From assembly GCF_019904135.1 (NCBI RefSeq), contig NZ_JAIOGQ010000002.1, positions 1 through 64,000 on the forward strand: DNA of 64,000 bases. Reading direction: 5' to 3'. The DNA comes from Paenibacillus caui. Its GTDB lineage: Bacteria; Bacillota; Bacilli; Paenibacillales; Paenibacillaceae. Both the position numbers and the translations under genes were made by a program. Positions 44,724 to 53,414 of this stretch are shown here, piece after piece (the stretch's first letter is position 1; every line of letters begins with the position of its first letter). The notes below the pieces were generated by a model. That model was not told the DNA's origin, made no database searches, and saw only the letters and a program-made list of their open reading frames with translations.

Positions 44724-46349
44724 TTACTCAGATTGGTCCGAAGAGAAAAGCTCTTCCCTGAATTCTTTCGGACTTTTACCGTAAAACTTCTTGAAAGAAG
44801 TGCTGAAATAGCTGGATGTGGAAAATCCGACAAGCGTAGCAATATCGGTCAGCTTCAGCTTGTTCTCTTTTAACAATTCTTTCGCCTTGTGCATGCGCAG
44901 TGAGATGACATATTCACTGAAAGTCATTCCGACGCTCTGCTTGAAGATTGAAGAAAGATAGGTTTCATTAATATAAAACTTCTCAGCCAGCGAAGAAAGC
45001 GTAATCTCATAGCAGTAATTTTGGTCGACGAATTTTTGAATGGCGTTTACGATATGCTGCCCGCTCGAGAAACGCATCACTCTGACCTCATCCATGACCA
45101 GAACCGCGAGCTCATGGAGCTGGTCCAGCACCTGCTCTCTGGACTGATAATCCCGGAGCGAGATCTGGCAGTTCCAGAGCGTCTGCTGAAGGGTGGAATC
45201 ATGCAGCTCGAACTTTTTGGCAATAGTGCTGAACAGCAGGATGACCCGCAGCGCCAGAAAAGTAAACACGAACATCGAAGTTTCTCTTTCAGGCGGAAAT
45301 ACCTCATGTAAAAGGTCTTTAAACGTTTGAAAATCAAGATTTTCAATGGCCAGCGTCAGCTTCCGGTCCAGTTCGGGAGAGAACAGAAGATTCCACTCGA
45401 GCTGATCGGTTTCCTTGCCCGAAAGATCCATATCCACAATCCCCTGGCTCCAGGACAGCATACTGGAAGCATAACCCTCTTTCAACTGGCGAAGTCCGTC
45501 AATGGGCTTCCCTATGCCAAAAACGGAATCAAGGCGCAAATAGCGGCTGATGTTGTCCCGCAGTTCACGGGAGAACTGCAAAGCAAAGCCGCCGTCTTTG
45601 CTTTCGGACTGCAGCAAAACAATAAAGCACATCAGCGCCGGATGATTCAAGTCATAAAAAGGATAAATTCGTTCGTATTTGGCAGCCGTCTCTCTGCACA
45701 TTAAACGAAAGGCCAAATGAAGCAGATCGCGTCTGGAATTTTCCTCCTCAAGCCTACCGTTTGGAATTCGCATTTCCACGGTCACGAATTGCGCCTGCAG
45801 CTGCTCGGCAGTCAAGTCCGGCATTTGAAGCTGTATCAGTCTTTCCTTGACGGCTGCAAGAGAGAACCATTCATCCTTGACAAGCTGCAAAAGCAGTTGC
45901 TCCTGCAAAATTTGCAGCTGCTGCCTGTTCGCCTCACGGGACTGCAGCTTCTCGCGAAACTCTTTATGTTCAGCCGTAATTTCCTTATCCAATTCTGCCA
46001 ACAGCGAGATGATCTCCTGACGAACAACAGGCTTCAGCAAATAATCCCTGACACCGATCTGAATGGACGATTTCAGATACTCAAAGTCGGAATAACCGGA
46101 CAGCATGACGATCTTCAGTCCGGGGTATTTCTTCTTGCATTCGCTTGCCAGCTTAATGCCATCCATCTGCGGCATTCTTACATCCGAAATAAGAAGATCC
46201 GGCTGAGGCAGCTCGTCGAGCAGCCTTAGCGCCTCTTCCCCGCTCGAAGCCTCACTGACGATTTGAAAGCCGGCTGCCTCCCAATCCACTTTCGCTTTGA
46301 TGCTCGCCCTGATCCCTGCTTCATCATCCACCAGCATTACAGTATGCAT
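44724..46349 (-). CDS. YesN-type response regulator with AraC DNA-binding domain
   Basis: About 541 residues. The N-terminal receiver has the acidic pair VDDE, the phosphate-accepting Asp56 in LLISDVRMPQMDG and the Lys in YLLKPV. A long helical linker follows, and the last 100 residues are an AraC/XylS double helix-turn-helix (LSSLAEKFYINETYLSSIFKQSVGMTFSEYVISLRMHKAKELL...IATLVGFSTSSYFSTSFKKFYGKSPKEFREE). It should activate the fructan genes downstream and the binding-protein gene upstream. ATG 46349 lies five bases from the kinase stop; GGGAG precedes it. Confidence 0.92.
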   Translation of the reverse strand: MHTVMLVDDEAGIRASIKAKVDWEAAGFQIVSEASSGEEALRLLDELPQPDLLISDVRMPQMDGIKLASECKKKYPGLKIVMLSGYSDFEYLKSSIQIGVRDYLLKPVVRQEIISLLAELDKEITAEHKEFREKLQSREANRQQLQILQEQLLLQLVKDEWFSLAAVKERLIQLQMPDLTAEQLQAQFVTVEMRIPNGRLEEENSRRDLLHLAFRLMCRETAAKYERIYPFYDLNHPALMCFIVLLQSESKDGGFALQFSRELRDNISRYLRLDSVFGIGKPIDGLRQLKEGYASSMLSWSQGIVDMDLSGKETDQLEWNLLFSPELDRKLTLAIENLDFQTFKDLLHEVFPPERETSMFVFTFLALRVILLFSTIAKKFELHDSTLQQTLWNCQISLRDYQSREQVLDQLHELAVLVMDEVRVMRFSSGQHIVNAIQKFVDQNYCYEITLSSLAEKFYINETYLSSIFKQSVGMTFSEYVISLRMHKAKELLKENKLKLTDIATLVGFSTSSYFSTSFKKFYGKSPKEFREELFSSDQSE

Positions 46350-46354
46350 AGTTA

Positions 46355-48136
46355 TCAACTCCCGATTTTATTAAAGGTTAATGTGATTTCCGTGCCTACC
46401 CCGGGGATAGAATTCAGGGTGACCCCAAACTTCTCCCCGTAAATAAGCCGGCAACGGGACAGCACGTTGCGAAGTCCGATGCTTTCTCCCTGGCTGCTCA
46501 GCAAGCTTGAGGGATCCGTGCTTCCCATCGATCTCAACAAGTCTGCAACCAAATCGGCCGTCATTCCGATGCCGTTATCTTTGACCTGGAGCTGCAAAAC
46601 CTCTCCCTTTAATAGAGTGGAAACCTTGACTGAAGCCCCGTCTCCTTTATCCAAACTGTATTTCACGGCATTCTCAACCAGAGGCTGCAAAATGAACTTG
46701 GTCATTCTCATGGAATCGGCAGCCGGATCGGCCGATATTTCGGTATGCAGCACATCCCCGTAACGCAGCTTCAGGATGAACAAGTATTCCCTGATATAAT
46801 TCAATTCTTCCGCTACCTTAACCTGTTCGCTTTCAAGATCAAGCGAATATCGCATCATTTTGCCGAGCGCTTCAGTGGCATCCATAACCAGAGCTTCGCG
46901 CTTCATAGCCGCAAGTCCGCCGATGATTTCCAGCGTATTATAGTAAAAATGCGGATTGATCTGCAGCAGCAGCGCCTTGTACTCTGCATTTTTCCGGCGC
47001 AAATTTGTCTCAAATTCGATCTCGATCAAATTGCGGAGCCTAATCGTCATATGCTCGAACACTCTGGCAACATTGCTGACTTCGTTATGCCCCGTTCTAG
47101 CCATCGGCAGCAGTTCCAGGCCTTGCTCAAAATCACCCTTTTGCACAAGCTTCATGGCCTTCGCCATCATGCTTAGCGGTTTGGTAATTCCGCCGGAAAG
47201 CCAGAAAGCGCAGATAATGGCCGTAATTAATAGGCCCAGACTTATCAGCAGCAGATTCTCTTTGATCTTCGTAATTTTGACGTACAGCTCCTGTTCCGGA
47301 ACTTCGCCCATGATAATCCAGCCCTGCTCGGGAAGCGTGGAGTAGAATATCAAATACGAAGTGTTATGTTCCTTAACCGGGAACACCCCGCTTTGCGGGT
47401 AACCGGACATGGGACCGATTCGCGCAAGCGCGGAATGGAGCACATCCTCTTTACCATCAATAGGTTGATCCAGAACGGGTAAACCGTCTGCGGTCAGAAG
47501 AAAGACATGCCCGGTTTTGCCGATTGAAATTTTATCGATGGCCCCTTGCAGCAGTTCTGTCGGAAAGTTGACTTTCAGCACACCGGCAGTTCTAAGAGAT
47601 TGGAGCTGTACGAGAGGAACGATATAACTGTTCACCCGGCGGGATCTCATTCCTTCCTCCGCCTGGTCGGGATCGAGATGGGAACGGGTCCAGCGCGCTC
47701 CGTCATTGACGTACAGCTTATACCATTCGCTGATCTCATATCCTTTATCCTGCCGCCACATTCCGCCATCTTCTTTTGTGAAAGCGCTTAAGGAAATGCC
47801 GTTTGAGTTATTAACAGCGTATGAGGAAAAAAGGTCCCGAAGCTGCTGCTTGGCAAGTACCCGTTCGGCTGTAGAAACATCCAGATTCAGCTCGGTTGCG
47901 ATCCAGTTCTGGGTCACTTTGCTGCTTAGAGTCTGATTGCCTGTATCCTCAACCTGTACCAGCAAAGTTTCCGCATGGGAAGCAAACTGGTCGATGGTTT
48001 GGGAAACCGACTGTTCAATCGACTGCTTGATTTCCTTGGTTGAAGCTTCGCTTAATATAATGACCAGCGCTGTGAACGGCAATATCAAAAGCACTGAAAA
48101 TGCCGCCATTAACCGGCTGCGCAAAGAATAGAACAT
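46355..48136 (-). CDS. YesM-type sensor histidine kinase
   Basis: About 593 residues. Two membrane helices (near residues 9-30 and 297-318) flank an extracellular dCache-like sensor of about 260 residues; then come a HAMP domain (GGITKPLSMMAKAMKLVQKGDFEQGLEL), the His_kinase phosphoacceptor LLQINPHFYYNTLEII and an ATPase domain (LQPLVENAVKYSL, DNGIGM, GESIGLRNVLSRC). It likely senses sugars, directly or through the binding protein at 48298. AAGAGGTAAGG stands before ATG 48136. Confidence 0.92.
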   Translation of the reverse strand: MFYSLRSRLMAAFSVLLILPFTALVIILSEASTKEIKQSIEQSVSQTIDQFASHAETLLVQVEDTGNQTLSSKVTQNWIATELNLDVSTAERVLAKQQLRDLFSSYAVNNSNGISLSAFTKEDGGMWRQDKGYEISEWYKLYVNDGARWTRSHLDPDQAEEGMRSRRVNSYIVPLVQLQSLRTAGVLKVNFPTELLQGAIDKISIGKTGHVFLLTADGLPVLDQPIDGKEDVLHSALARIGPMSGYPQSGVFPVKEHNTSYLIFYSTLPEQGWIIMGEVPEQELYVKITKIKENLLLISLGLLITAIICAFWLSGGITKPLSMMAKAMKLVQKGDFEQGLELLPMARTGHNEVSNVARVFEHMTIRLRNLIEIEFETNLRRKNAEYKALLLQINPHFYYNTLEIIGGLAAMKREALVMDATEALGKMMRYSLDLESEQVKVAEELNYIREYLFILKLRYGDVLHTEISADPAADSMRMTKFILQPLVENAVKYSLDKGDGASVKVSTLLKGEVLQLQVKDNGIGMTADLVADLLRSMGSTDPSSLLSSQGESIGLRNVLSRCRLIYGEKFGVTLNSIPGVGTEITLTFNKIGS

Positions 48137-48236
48137 ATCCTTACCTCTTATACACATAATAGAATCCTATAATTGAATAATGCCTCAGCCGCTCCTTCTT
48201 TGTCTATGTATTTTTTCCAGGTTCTTTCATTGCAAT

Positions 48237-48273
48237 GGTAAAAGAGACGTTCCAAACAGCGAAACGTCTCTTT
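48237..48273 (-). terminator. Terminator of the solute-binding-protein gene
   Basis: Eleven-base perfect stem AAAGAGACGTT / AACGTCTCTTT with TTTTAC tail on the minus strand. It separates the highly needed binding protein from the two-component genes. Confidence 0.9.
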
Positions 48274-48297
48274 GCTTTAGCAGCCGCGTCAGCAGCC

Positions 48298-49614
48298 TTA
48301 TTTATTATCGGCATAAGCCTTTTCGATTTTTTGCACAGCGTCATTGACTGCTGCGTCAACATTGCGCTTGCTGATGGCAATTTCCTCGAAAAGCTTATTG
48401 ACCGCTTCGGACATTTGCGGGAATACCGGTGTGACAGGCCGCGGTCTTCCGTATTTCTGATCCTGTTCTACGAAGATATTTTTAGGATACTGGCTCAGTT
48501 CAGGGAATTCCTTAGCCGCGGAATAGCGGGACGGAATGTCCTTCGTAAGTTTGCAATAGGCGAGCTGGCCGTCATGACTTGTTACATAATTTACAAACTT
48601 CCACGCAGCATCGGCATTTTTGGCCTTGGAAGATATGCCGAGCGCCCAGCCTCCGTTAGCGACAGCTTGTCTCGTCTCTTTGGGCAAAGGGGCAATGTCG
48701 AAGTCTTCACCCAGCTTGAAGTTTGGAAACTTTTCTGCAATGTAGGACAGTGACCAGGAACCGTCGATCGTTATGCCCAGCTTGCCATTGGCAAATGGAT
48801 CCGGAGGAAGCTCCAGCGCCGACACCTGATATTTATTGTACAAATCGCTGAAGAACTGAAGAGCCTTCTTGGTTTCCGGAGAGTCCAGATAACCTTTGGA
48901 AGTCGTTCCGTCTTCGCTCATAATCTCGCCGCCGAACTGCCAAATAATCGGATATTTAAAGTAAGCGGTAGCTCCCGCATTTTGGAAGCCTTGAGCCGGA
49001 TCGATGCCATAGATGCCGTTCGCCGGATCGTTCAGCTTCTGAGCGGCCTCCAGCACCTGATCCCAGGTCCAGGGTTCGTCGACATTTTTGGATGGAAGCG
49101 GAATACCCTTTGCTTCAAACATCTTTTTGTTATAGAACAAGGCGATGGAGGACTCTGTCATTGGAGCCATATAAATTTCATTTTTATAGGTGTAGGTGCT
49201 CATTGTCGACTTCGGGAGATCATCCAAGTTCCCGTCTTGCTTGAAATAATTCGTCAAAGGTGTAAGAGCGCCTGCTTCCGCGTAGGAAGCCATAGTAGGT
49301 GCATCGAGCGCCATAATATCCGGCGGATTGCTCGAAGCGATTGACGTTCTGAGCTTGGTGTCATAATCCGAATAAGGAATTGGCGTCATCTCAACCTTGA
49401 TGTTCGGATTCTCTTTCATAAAGCCGGCAACAAGCTGGTCATACGCCGAATTCTCCGAATCGTTTCCTGAATTTCTCCAGAAGGTAAGCTTTACTTTCTC
49501 CCCTTTGGAACCGCTACCGGAATTCGCCGTGTTGTTAGAAGCGCTGTTGCCGCATCCCGCTAGCAAACCGATCGATAGCAAAGCCCCAAGAATAATTGTT
49601 GCTTTTCTGTTCAT
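48298..49614 (-). CDS. Sugar ABC transporter solute-binding lipoprotein
   Basis: A 438-residue lipoprotein (lipobox LAGC, Cys21) of the SBP family 1 fold: VKLTFWRNSGNDSENSAYDQLVAGFMKENPNIKVEM, SNPPDIMALDAPTMASYAEAGALTPL, MAPMTESSIALFYNKKMFEAKGI and GKLGITIDGSWSL. It should capture oligosaccharides outside the membrane for the MalF/MalG-type permeases at 39390-41160, although the two-component and GH32 genes stand in between. Own promoter and terminator, consistent with excess production of the binding protein. Confidence 0.9.
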   Translation of the reverse strand: MNRKATIILGALLSIGLLAGCGNSASNNTANSGSGSKGEKVKLTFWRNSGNDSENSAYDQLVAGFMKENPNIKVEMTPIPYSDYDTKLRTSIASSNPPDIMALDAPTMASYAEAGALTPLTNYFKQDGNLDDLPKSTMSTYTYKNEIYMAPMTESSIALFYNKKMFEAKGIPLPSKNVDEPWTWDQVLEAAQKLNDPANGIYGIDPAQGFQNAGATAYFKYPIIWQFGGEIMSEDGTTSKGYLDSPETKKALQFFSDLYNKYQVSALELPPDPFANGKLGITIDGSWSLSYIAEKFPNFKLGEDFDIAPLPKETRQAVANGGWALGISSKAKNADAAWKFVNYVTSHDGQLAYCKLTKDIPSRYSAAKEFPELSQYPKNIFVEQDQKYGRPRPVTPVFPQMSEAVNKLFEEIAISKRNVDAAVNDAVQKIEKAYADNK

Positions 49615-49655
49615 TGTGACTACCCCTTTCAGCTAAGCTTCACTTTCATACTTGA

Positions 49656-49664
49656 ATCATAACA
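49656..49664 (-). promoter_or_regulatory. Extended -10 promoter of the solute-binding-protein gene
   Basis: TGTTATGAT on the minus strand, 42 bases before the gene. The -35 region (about 49679-49684, A/T-rich) is weak, fitting a promoter that needs an activator such as the adjacent YesN-type regulator. Confidence 0.55.
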
Positions 49665-49743
49665 GAGCGGCGCGGGAATAAAATTCATTATTTTTTGATC
49701 TGAACTTTTAATATATTTGGAATCGTTTACTTTTCTGCTTAAT

Positions 49744-49768
49744 CAAAAAAACAGACCGCAAGGGTCTG
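49744..49768 (-). terminator. Terminator of the Na+ symporter gene
   Basis: CAGACC / GGTCTG stem followed by seven T on the minus strand. Confidence 0.88.
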
Positions 49769-49792
49769 CTTTTTGGGTCGCATGTTCCGTCA

Positions 49793-51151
49793 TTATTTGA
49801 ACTGGATAATCCCTGTTGTATGCAGCAGCACCAGTACAACCAAGATCGGAGCGATGTACCGGAGCATGAACAGCCACACCCGGAACCAGCCTGCCCTAAG
49901 GCCGGCCGCTTCGGAAGCTTTCTTCCAGTAGTATCCCGCAAAGATGGTCGTGAGAAGACCGCCAATCGGCAGCAGGATATTGGAGGCAATGAAATCCATC
50001 CAGTCAAAGAATGCCTTACCGCCCATTGAACTGAGCTCCGGAACTAAACCGAGGGATAAAGCGGAAGGAACCCCGAGCACAAAACAGAGCAATGAAATGA
50101 TGATAACGGACCTGGAACGGCTCCAGCCCCAGCGGTCCATGGCAAAGGACACAGGCACTTCAAGCAGGGATACCGCTGATGTCAGAGCGGCGATCGCCAG
50201 CAGGACGAAAAACAATCCGCCAAACACGGTGCCGAAAGGCATCGCCGAAAAGGCCGCGGGCAGCGCGATAAATACGAGTGACGGGCCTTGGGCCGGGTCG
50301 ATTCCGAAAGAAAACGTAGTCGGGAATATAATCAATCCTGCGATCAAGGCATAAATCAGATCACCCGCTCCAATAGCCACAGTAGCTGTCCCCAGCGATT
50401 GCCGCTTGTCTACATAAGCTCCGTAAGTAATCAGAATACCCATTCCGAGTGACAGGGAGAAAAAGGCATGTCCCAACGCAACCAAGGCGGACTCTGGAGT
50501 CAGCTTAGAGAAATCGGGCTGCAAGAAGAACGAAACGCCCTCTCCCGCTCCCGGCAAGGTTACAGCACGAATCAGCAGCACAATGAGCAGAATGATAAGC
50601 CCGGGGATGACGATCTTGTTGAATCTTTCAATTCCCTTTGAAACCCCGCGGATTACGATCCAGCCCGTAATGGCAACAGCCGCAAGCTGCCACAAGATTG
50701 GCGAGTACCCACCAATAAAGCCGCCAAATTGGCCCTCGAAATCATTATTGTTAAATAACTGGCCGCTAAAAGCCAGCACGGCATAATGAAGGGTCCAGCC
50801 CGTTACGATCACATAGAATGATAGGATCATAAAAGGGGATATGACTTGCAGCCATCCGAGCCGTCCCCATATCCGGCCTCCGCCTGCTTTTACAAATGAA
50901 GTGGACGCGCTGCCGCGCCCCGAACGTCCGATCGCCAGCTCTGCGAGCAGGACCGGCAGTCCAATCACGAGCAGACAGACAATAAAGAGCAGAAAGAAAG
51001 CCGCTCCTCCATTCTCTCCTGTAATATATGGGAATTTCCACATATTCCCTAGGCCCACCGAGCTTCCAATTGCCGCTAAAATGAAGCCGGCTGAAGAAAA
51101 ACGGTCCTTTTTCCTTGCTCCAAGATGTTCTTCTTGTTGTAAATGATTCAT
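49793..51151 (-). CDS. Na+-dependent neurotransmitter-symporter-family transporter (LeuT-like)
   Basis: A 452-residue membrane protein with 11-12 helices. The signature of helix 1, FILAAIGSSVGLGNMWKFPYITGENGGAAFFLLF, holds the sodium-binding residues, and helix 6-8 regions (LGHAFFSLSLGMGILITYGAYV) match the bacterial NSS family, which imports amino acids such as Leu, Trp, Tyr or Ala with Na+. AAGGAGGG precedes ATG 51151. It is a single-gene unit. The substrate is not predictable here. Confidence 0.92.
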   Translation of the reverse strand: MNHLQQEEHLGARKKDRFSSAGFILAAIGSSVGLGNMWKFPYITGENGGAAFFLLFIVCLLVIGLPVLLAELAIGRSGRGSASTSFVKAGGGRIWGRLGWLQVISPFMILSFYVIVTGWTLHYAVLAFSGQLFNNNDFEGQFGGFIGGYSPILWQLAAVAITGWIVIRGVSKGIERFNKIVIPGLIILLIVLLIRAVTLPGAGEGVSFFLQPDFSKLTPESALVALGHAFFSLSLGMGILITYGAYVDKRQSLGTATVAIGAGDLIYALIAGLIIFPTTFSFGIDPAQGPSLVFIALPAAFSAMPFGTVFGGLFFVLLAIAALTSAVSLLEVPVSFAMDRWGWSRSRSVIIISLLCFVLGVPSALSLGLVPELSSMGGKAFFDWMDFIASNILLPIGGLLTTIFAGYYWKKASEAAGLRAGWFRVWLFMLRYIAPILVVLVLLHTTGIIQFK

Positions 51152-51242
51152 AAAACCCTCCTTATGTTATTCACAATGTTTCTTATTATATTTTAGTATT
51201 CGCAGAATGTCAGCCCTAAATGCAAGTAACACTAGAAATAGA

Positions 51243-51274
51243 CAAAAATAGACCGCCCGGCTTAGTCCGGGAGG
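51243..51274 (-). terminator. Terminator of the monooxygenase-fold gene
   Basis: CCCGG / CCGGG with flanking pairs and an ATTTTT tail on the minus strand. Confidence 0.7.
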
Positions 51275-51289
51275 CCTGATCCACCAAAG

Positions 51290-51583
51290 CTATGGTTCTA
51301 TCTTTTCGAAATGCTCGACGATTGGAAAGGGATCATAGAAATGGTGGAGCAGTTTTTTCCACTCCAAATATTCCTGAGATCCTCTGAAACCTTGGGTATG
51401 GTCTTCCAAAGTTTCCCATTTCACAAGCAAAATATACTTATTCGGGTCCTCCATGCATTTCTGAAGCTCATGATTGATGTATCCCTTCATAGAAGAAATA
51501 ATTTTGGATGCTTGCTTGAAATGGTCCTCAAATTCCAAGCTTTGTCCCGGGATAACATGCAGTATTGCAACTTCTAGGATCAT
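51290..51583 (-). CDS. Antibiotic-biosynthesis-monooxygenase-fold protein
   Basis: A 97-residue protein of the ABM dimeric alpha/beta-barrel family: ILEVAILHVIPGQSLEFEDHFKQASKIISSMKGYINHELQKCMEDPNKYILLVKWETLEDHTQGFRGSQ. Family members oxidise quinols or other small aromatics without cofactor, or degrade haem; this one lacks a proven role. AGGGAGG precedes ATG 51583. It lies 25 bases behind the aldo/keto reductase gene, so the two are probably co-transcribed. Confidence 0.85.
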   Translation of the reverse strand: MILEVAILHVIPGQSLEFEDHFKQASKIISSMKGYINHELQKCMEDPNKYILLVKWETLEDHTQGFRGSQEYLEWKKLLHHFYDPFPIVEHFEKIEP

Positions 51584-51608
51584 CTTGTTGTCCTCCCTAT
51601 AATGTGGA

Positions 51609-52517
51609 TTATCTATGCTGTGTATAAGAGTTAGCGCGGCTGATCTGTCTGATCTTCATCACTGTTTCTGTACTTAGCGGCGGTACTTCTGACGCATTGA
51701 CGTTCTCCATAAGCTGCGCGATTGAGCTTGCTCCGGCAATGGCGGATGCCACAGCGGGATCCGACAAGCTGTATCTGATGGCCAGTTGACTCATCGTGCA
51801 TTTCCCGTCCGCGAGCGCCTCTAGGTCTCTTCTGATCTCAAGCAGCTCCTCTTCCTTATAGTCAAGGTAGCCTTTGGACGCCTTCTTCTCACCGTGGTCT
51901 GCCAAATTGCCGCTGGCAACCGGCCCGCGGGAAATGATGCTGATTCCGTTCTCCCGAAGCAGCGGCAGCACTTCCTCCTCGGCTCGGCGGTCCAGAATGC
52001 TGTACTGGTTCATCACGCTGACGATCTCCGAACGCTTCACGTATTCCCGAATCACATTGGGTCTGATGGACGAAATTCCGTAATAACGGATCAGACCTTC
52101 CTTCTTCAGCTGTTCGAAAGCTTCAATCGTCTCATCGATCGGATCGTCGATGGTCCCTCCATGCAATTGATATAAATCGATGTAATCAATATCCAGCCTG
52201 CGCAGGCTTTCTTTTACGGCTGATAAAATGTACGATTTGGACGGATCCCATACCCAGCCTTCCTGCCCCTGGATGCGGCGATTGCCGACCTTGGTTGCAA
52301 CAATCACGTCCTGTCTGCGCCCCTTGATCGCCTTGCCGACAATTTCTTCGTTTCGGCCGCTGTCATACAGGTCCGCGGTGTCCAGCAGATTTACGCCCCG
52401 GTCAAGCGCTTCATGAATGAGTCTTACGCCTTCGGGCTCTTCAGTTCCAATCGACATACAGCCGAATCCGATTTCCGATACCCATAAATCTGAATTCCCG
52501 AGTTGATTTTTTCTCAG
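51609..52517 (-). CDS. Aldo/keto reductase with probable CTG start codon
   Basis: NADPH-dependent oxidoreductase, (beta/alpha)8 fold. The first ATG (52457) would cut off the first strand of the barrel. Reading upstream in frame gives LRKNQLGNSDLWVSEIGFGC, the standard beginning of this family, and the only start there is CTG at 52517, six bases after AGGTG; a TGA lies just before. The full length of 302 residues is normal. The catalytic Tyr is in LLDTADLYDSGRNEE (with Asp upstream), Lys in IVATKVGN and His in YQLHGGT; NADP site IAGASSIAQLMEN. Substrate unknown. Confidence 0.82.
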   Translation of the reverse strand: MRKNQLGNSDLWVSEIGFGCMSIGTEEPEGVRLIHEALDRGVNLLDTADLYDSGRNEEIVGKAIKGRRQDVIVATKVGNRRIQGQEGWVWDPSKSYILSAVKESLRRLDIDYIDLYQLHGGTIDDPIDETIEAFEQLKKEGLIRYYGISSIRPNVIREYVKRSEIVSVMNQYSILDRRAEEEVLPLLRENGISIISRGPVASGNLADHGEKKASKGYLDYKEEELLEIRRDLEALADGKCTMSQLAIRYSLSDPAVASAIAGASSIAQLMENVNASEVPPLSTETVMKIRQISRANSYTQHR

Positions 52518-52594
52518 GTTTCACACCTACTCTCTATATCAGTTGCCTTAAATTTTAAGAGTTCCCCGGTCCCTAAGTCAAATCGCTGCCTAGG

Positions 52595-52633
52595 CAAAAA
52601 AACAGCCGCAAAGTCTCTTCAGACCATACAGCC
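52595..52633 (-). terminator. Terminator of the VTT-domain gene
   Basis: A twelve-pair stem with one mismatch (GCTGTATGGTCT / AGACTTTGCGGC, some G-T pairs) around a GAAG loop and seven T on the minus strand. Confidence 0.75.
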
Positions 52634-52644
52634 GTATTTTTATG

Positions 52645-53301
52645 TTACAAAATATGGTTAGTCGACGGAGGTTCCTGTTCCGTGGCTTGTCTTCGCGTTT
52701 GACGCATTTCCTGGAACAAAAATAAAAGCAATAAAAGCAGACAAAAACCGCAATATAGTCCGATTGACAAAGCTATATTCACATTCGGCATCAGAACGGC
52801 TGAGCTGAGGATTCCCATCAGCCAAATATAGGAGAACATGCCCCAGACACAGGACCAGCAGTATTTCGAGAACTTCATGGAAGATAAGGAAGCCATAAAG
52901 CATATCAGATTATTCGGCATGACCGGCACCGTACGAAGTACAATAATCGTCCAGATTCCATAGCGCTCCATGTATCTCTGCCATTTCTCATAACGCTTCA
53001 TCCGTCCTAGCCATTTACGTTTAATCCAGTCGGATAAAAACCGTTTGCATACGAGATAGACGACTATGGTTCCAAGCGTACCCGTTAACCAGCTAACCAG
53101 AAGCCCTTCTATCAAGCCAATGGCGGAAATGTTCAGCACAATCAAGGCTGCAAATGGATATATGCCCGTAAAGGACTGGATAAGCGCAAGGGGAATCGTA
53201 ATCAGCAGAATCGAGTAGCCGCCAAGCTGCATGGCATTGATTAACCAATCAATAAACTCCTCAGGGTAATTTTCCATCTCATCCCGCCCATCATTATCCA
53301 T
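52645..53301 (-). CDS. TVP38/TMEM64 (VTT domain) membrane protein
   Basis: A 218-residue integral membrane protein with four to five helices. The VTT core shows as GTLGTIVVYLVCKRFLSDWIKRKW... and IVLRTVPVMPNNLICFMASLSSMKFSKYCWSCVWGMFSYI, where the RxxPxxPxxxxxxxAxxS pattern is typical. Function of the family: lipid flipping/scrambling and envelope homeostasis. The first ATG (53301) has no visible ribosome site; ATG 53277, with GGCGGGATG before it, could be the true start and would remove eight acidic residues. Confidence 0.85.
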   Translation of the reverse strand: MDNDGRDEMENYPEEFIDWLINAMQLGGYSILLITIPLALIQSFTGIYPFAALIVLNISAIGLIEGLLVSWLTGTLGTIVVYLVCKRFLSDWIKRKWLGRMKRYEKWQRYMERYGIWTIIVLRTVPVMPNNLICFMASLSSMKFSKYCWSCVWGMFSYIWLMGILSSAVLMPNVNIALSIGLYCGFCLLLLLLFLFQEMRQTRRQATEQEPPSTNHIL

Positions 53302-53378
53302 GTTAAATTATAGGTTCTGTTACATCATAACCCAAAAGCGACGATTTTGACATCCAAGATTTTATTGGCGGAACCATG

Positions 53379-53410
53379 AAAAAAAGCCGACCTCCCCCGA
53401 AGATCGGCTT
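53379..53410 (-). terminator. Terminator of the AbrB-like gene
   Basis: AGCCGATCTTC / GGGAGGTCGGCT stem with seven T on the minus strand. Confidence 0.88.
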
Positions 53411-53414
53411 TCTT

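Noticed and set aside
47784-47800. cre-like sequence TGAAAGCGCTTAAG
   Set aside because: It lies deep inside the histidine-kinase coding region, far from any promoter, so a regulatory role is not supported.
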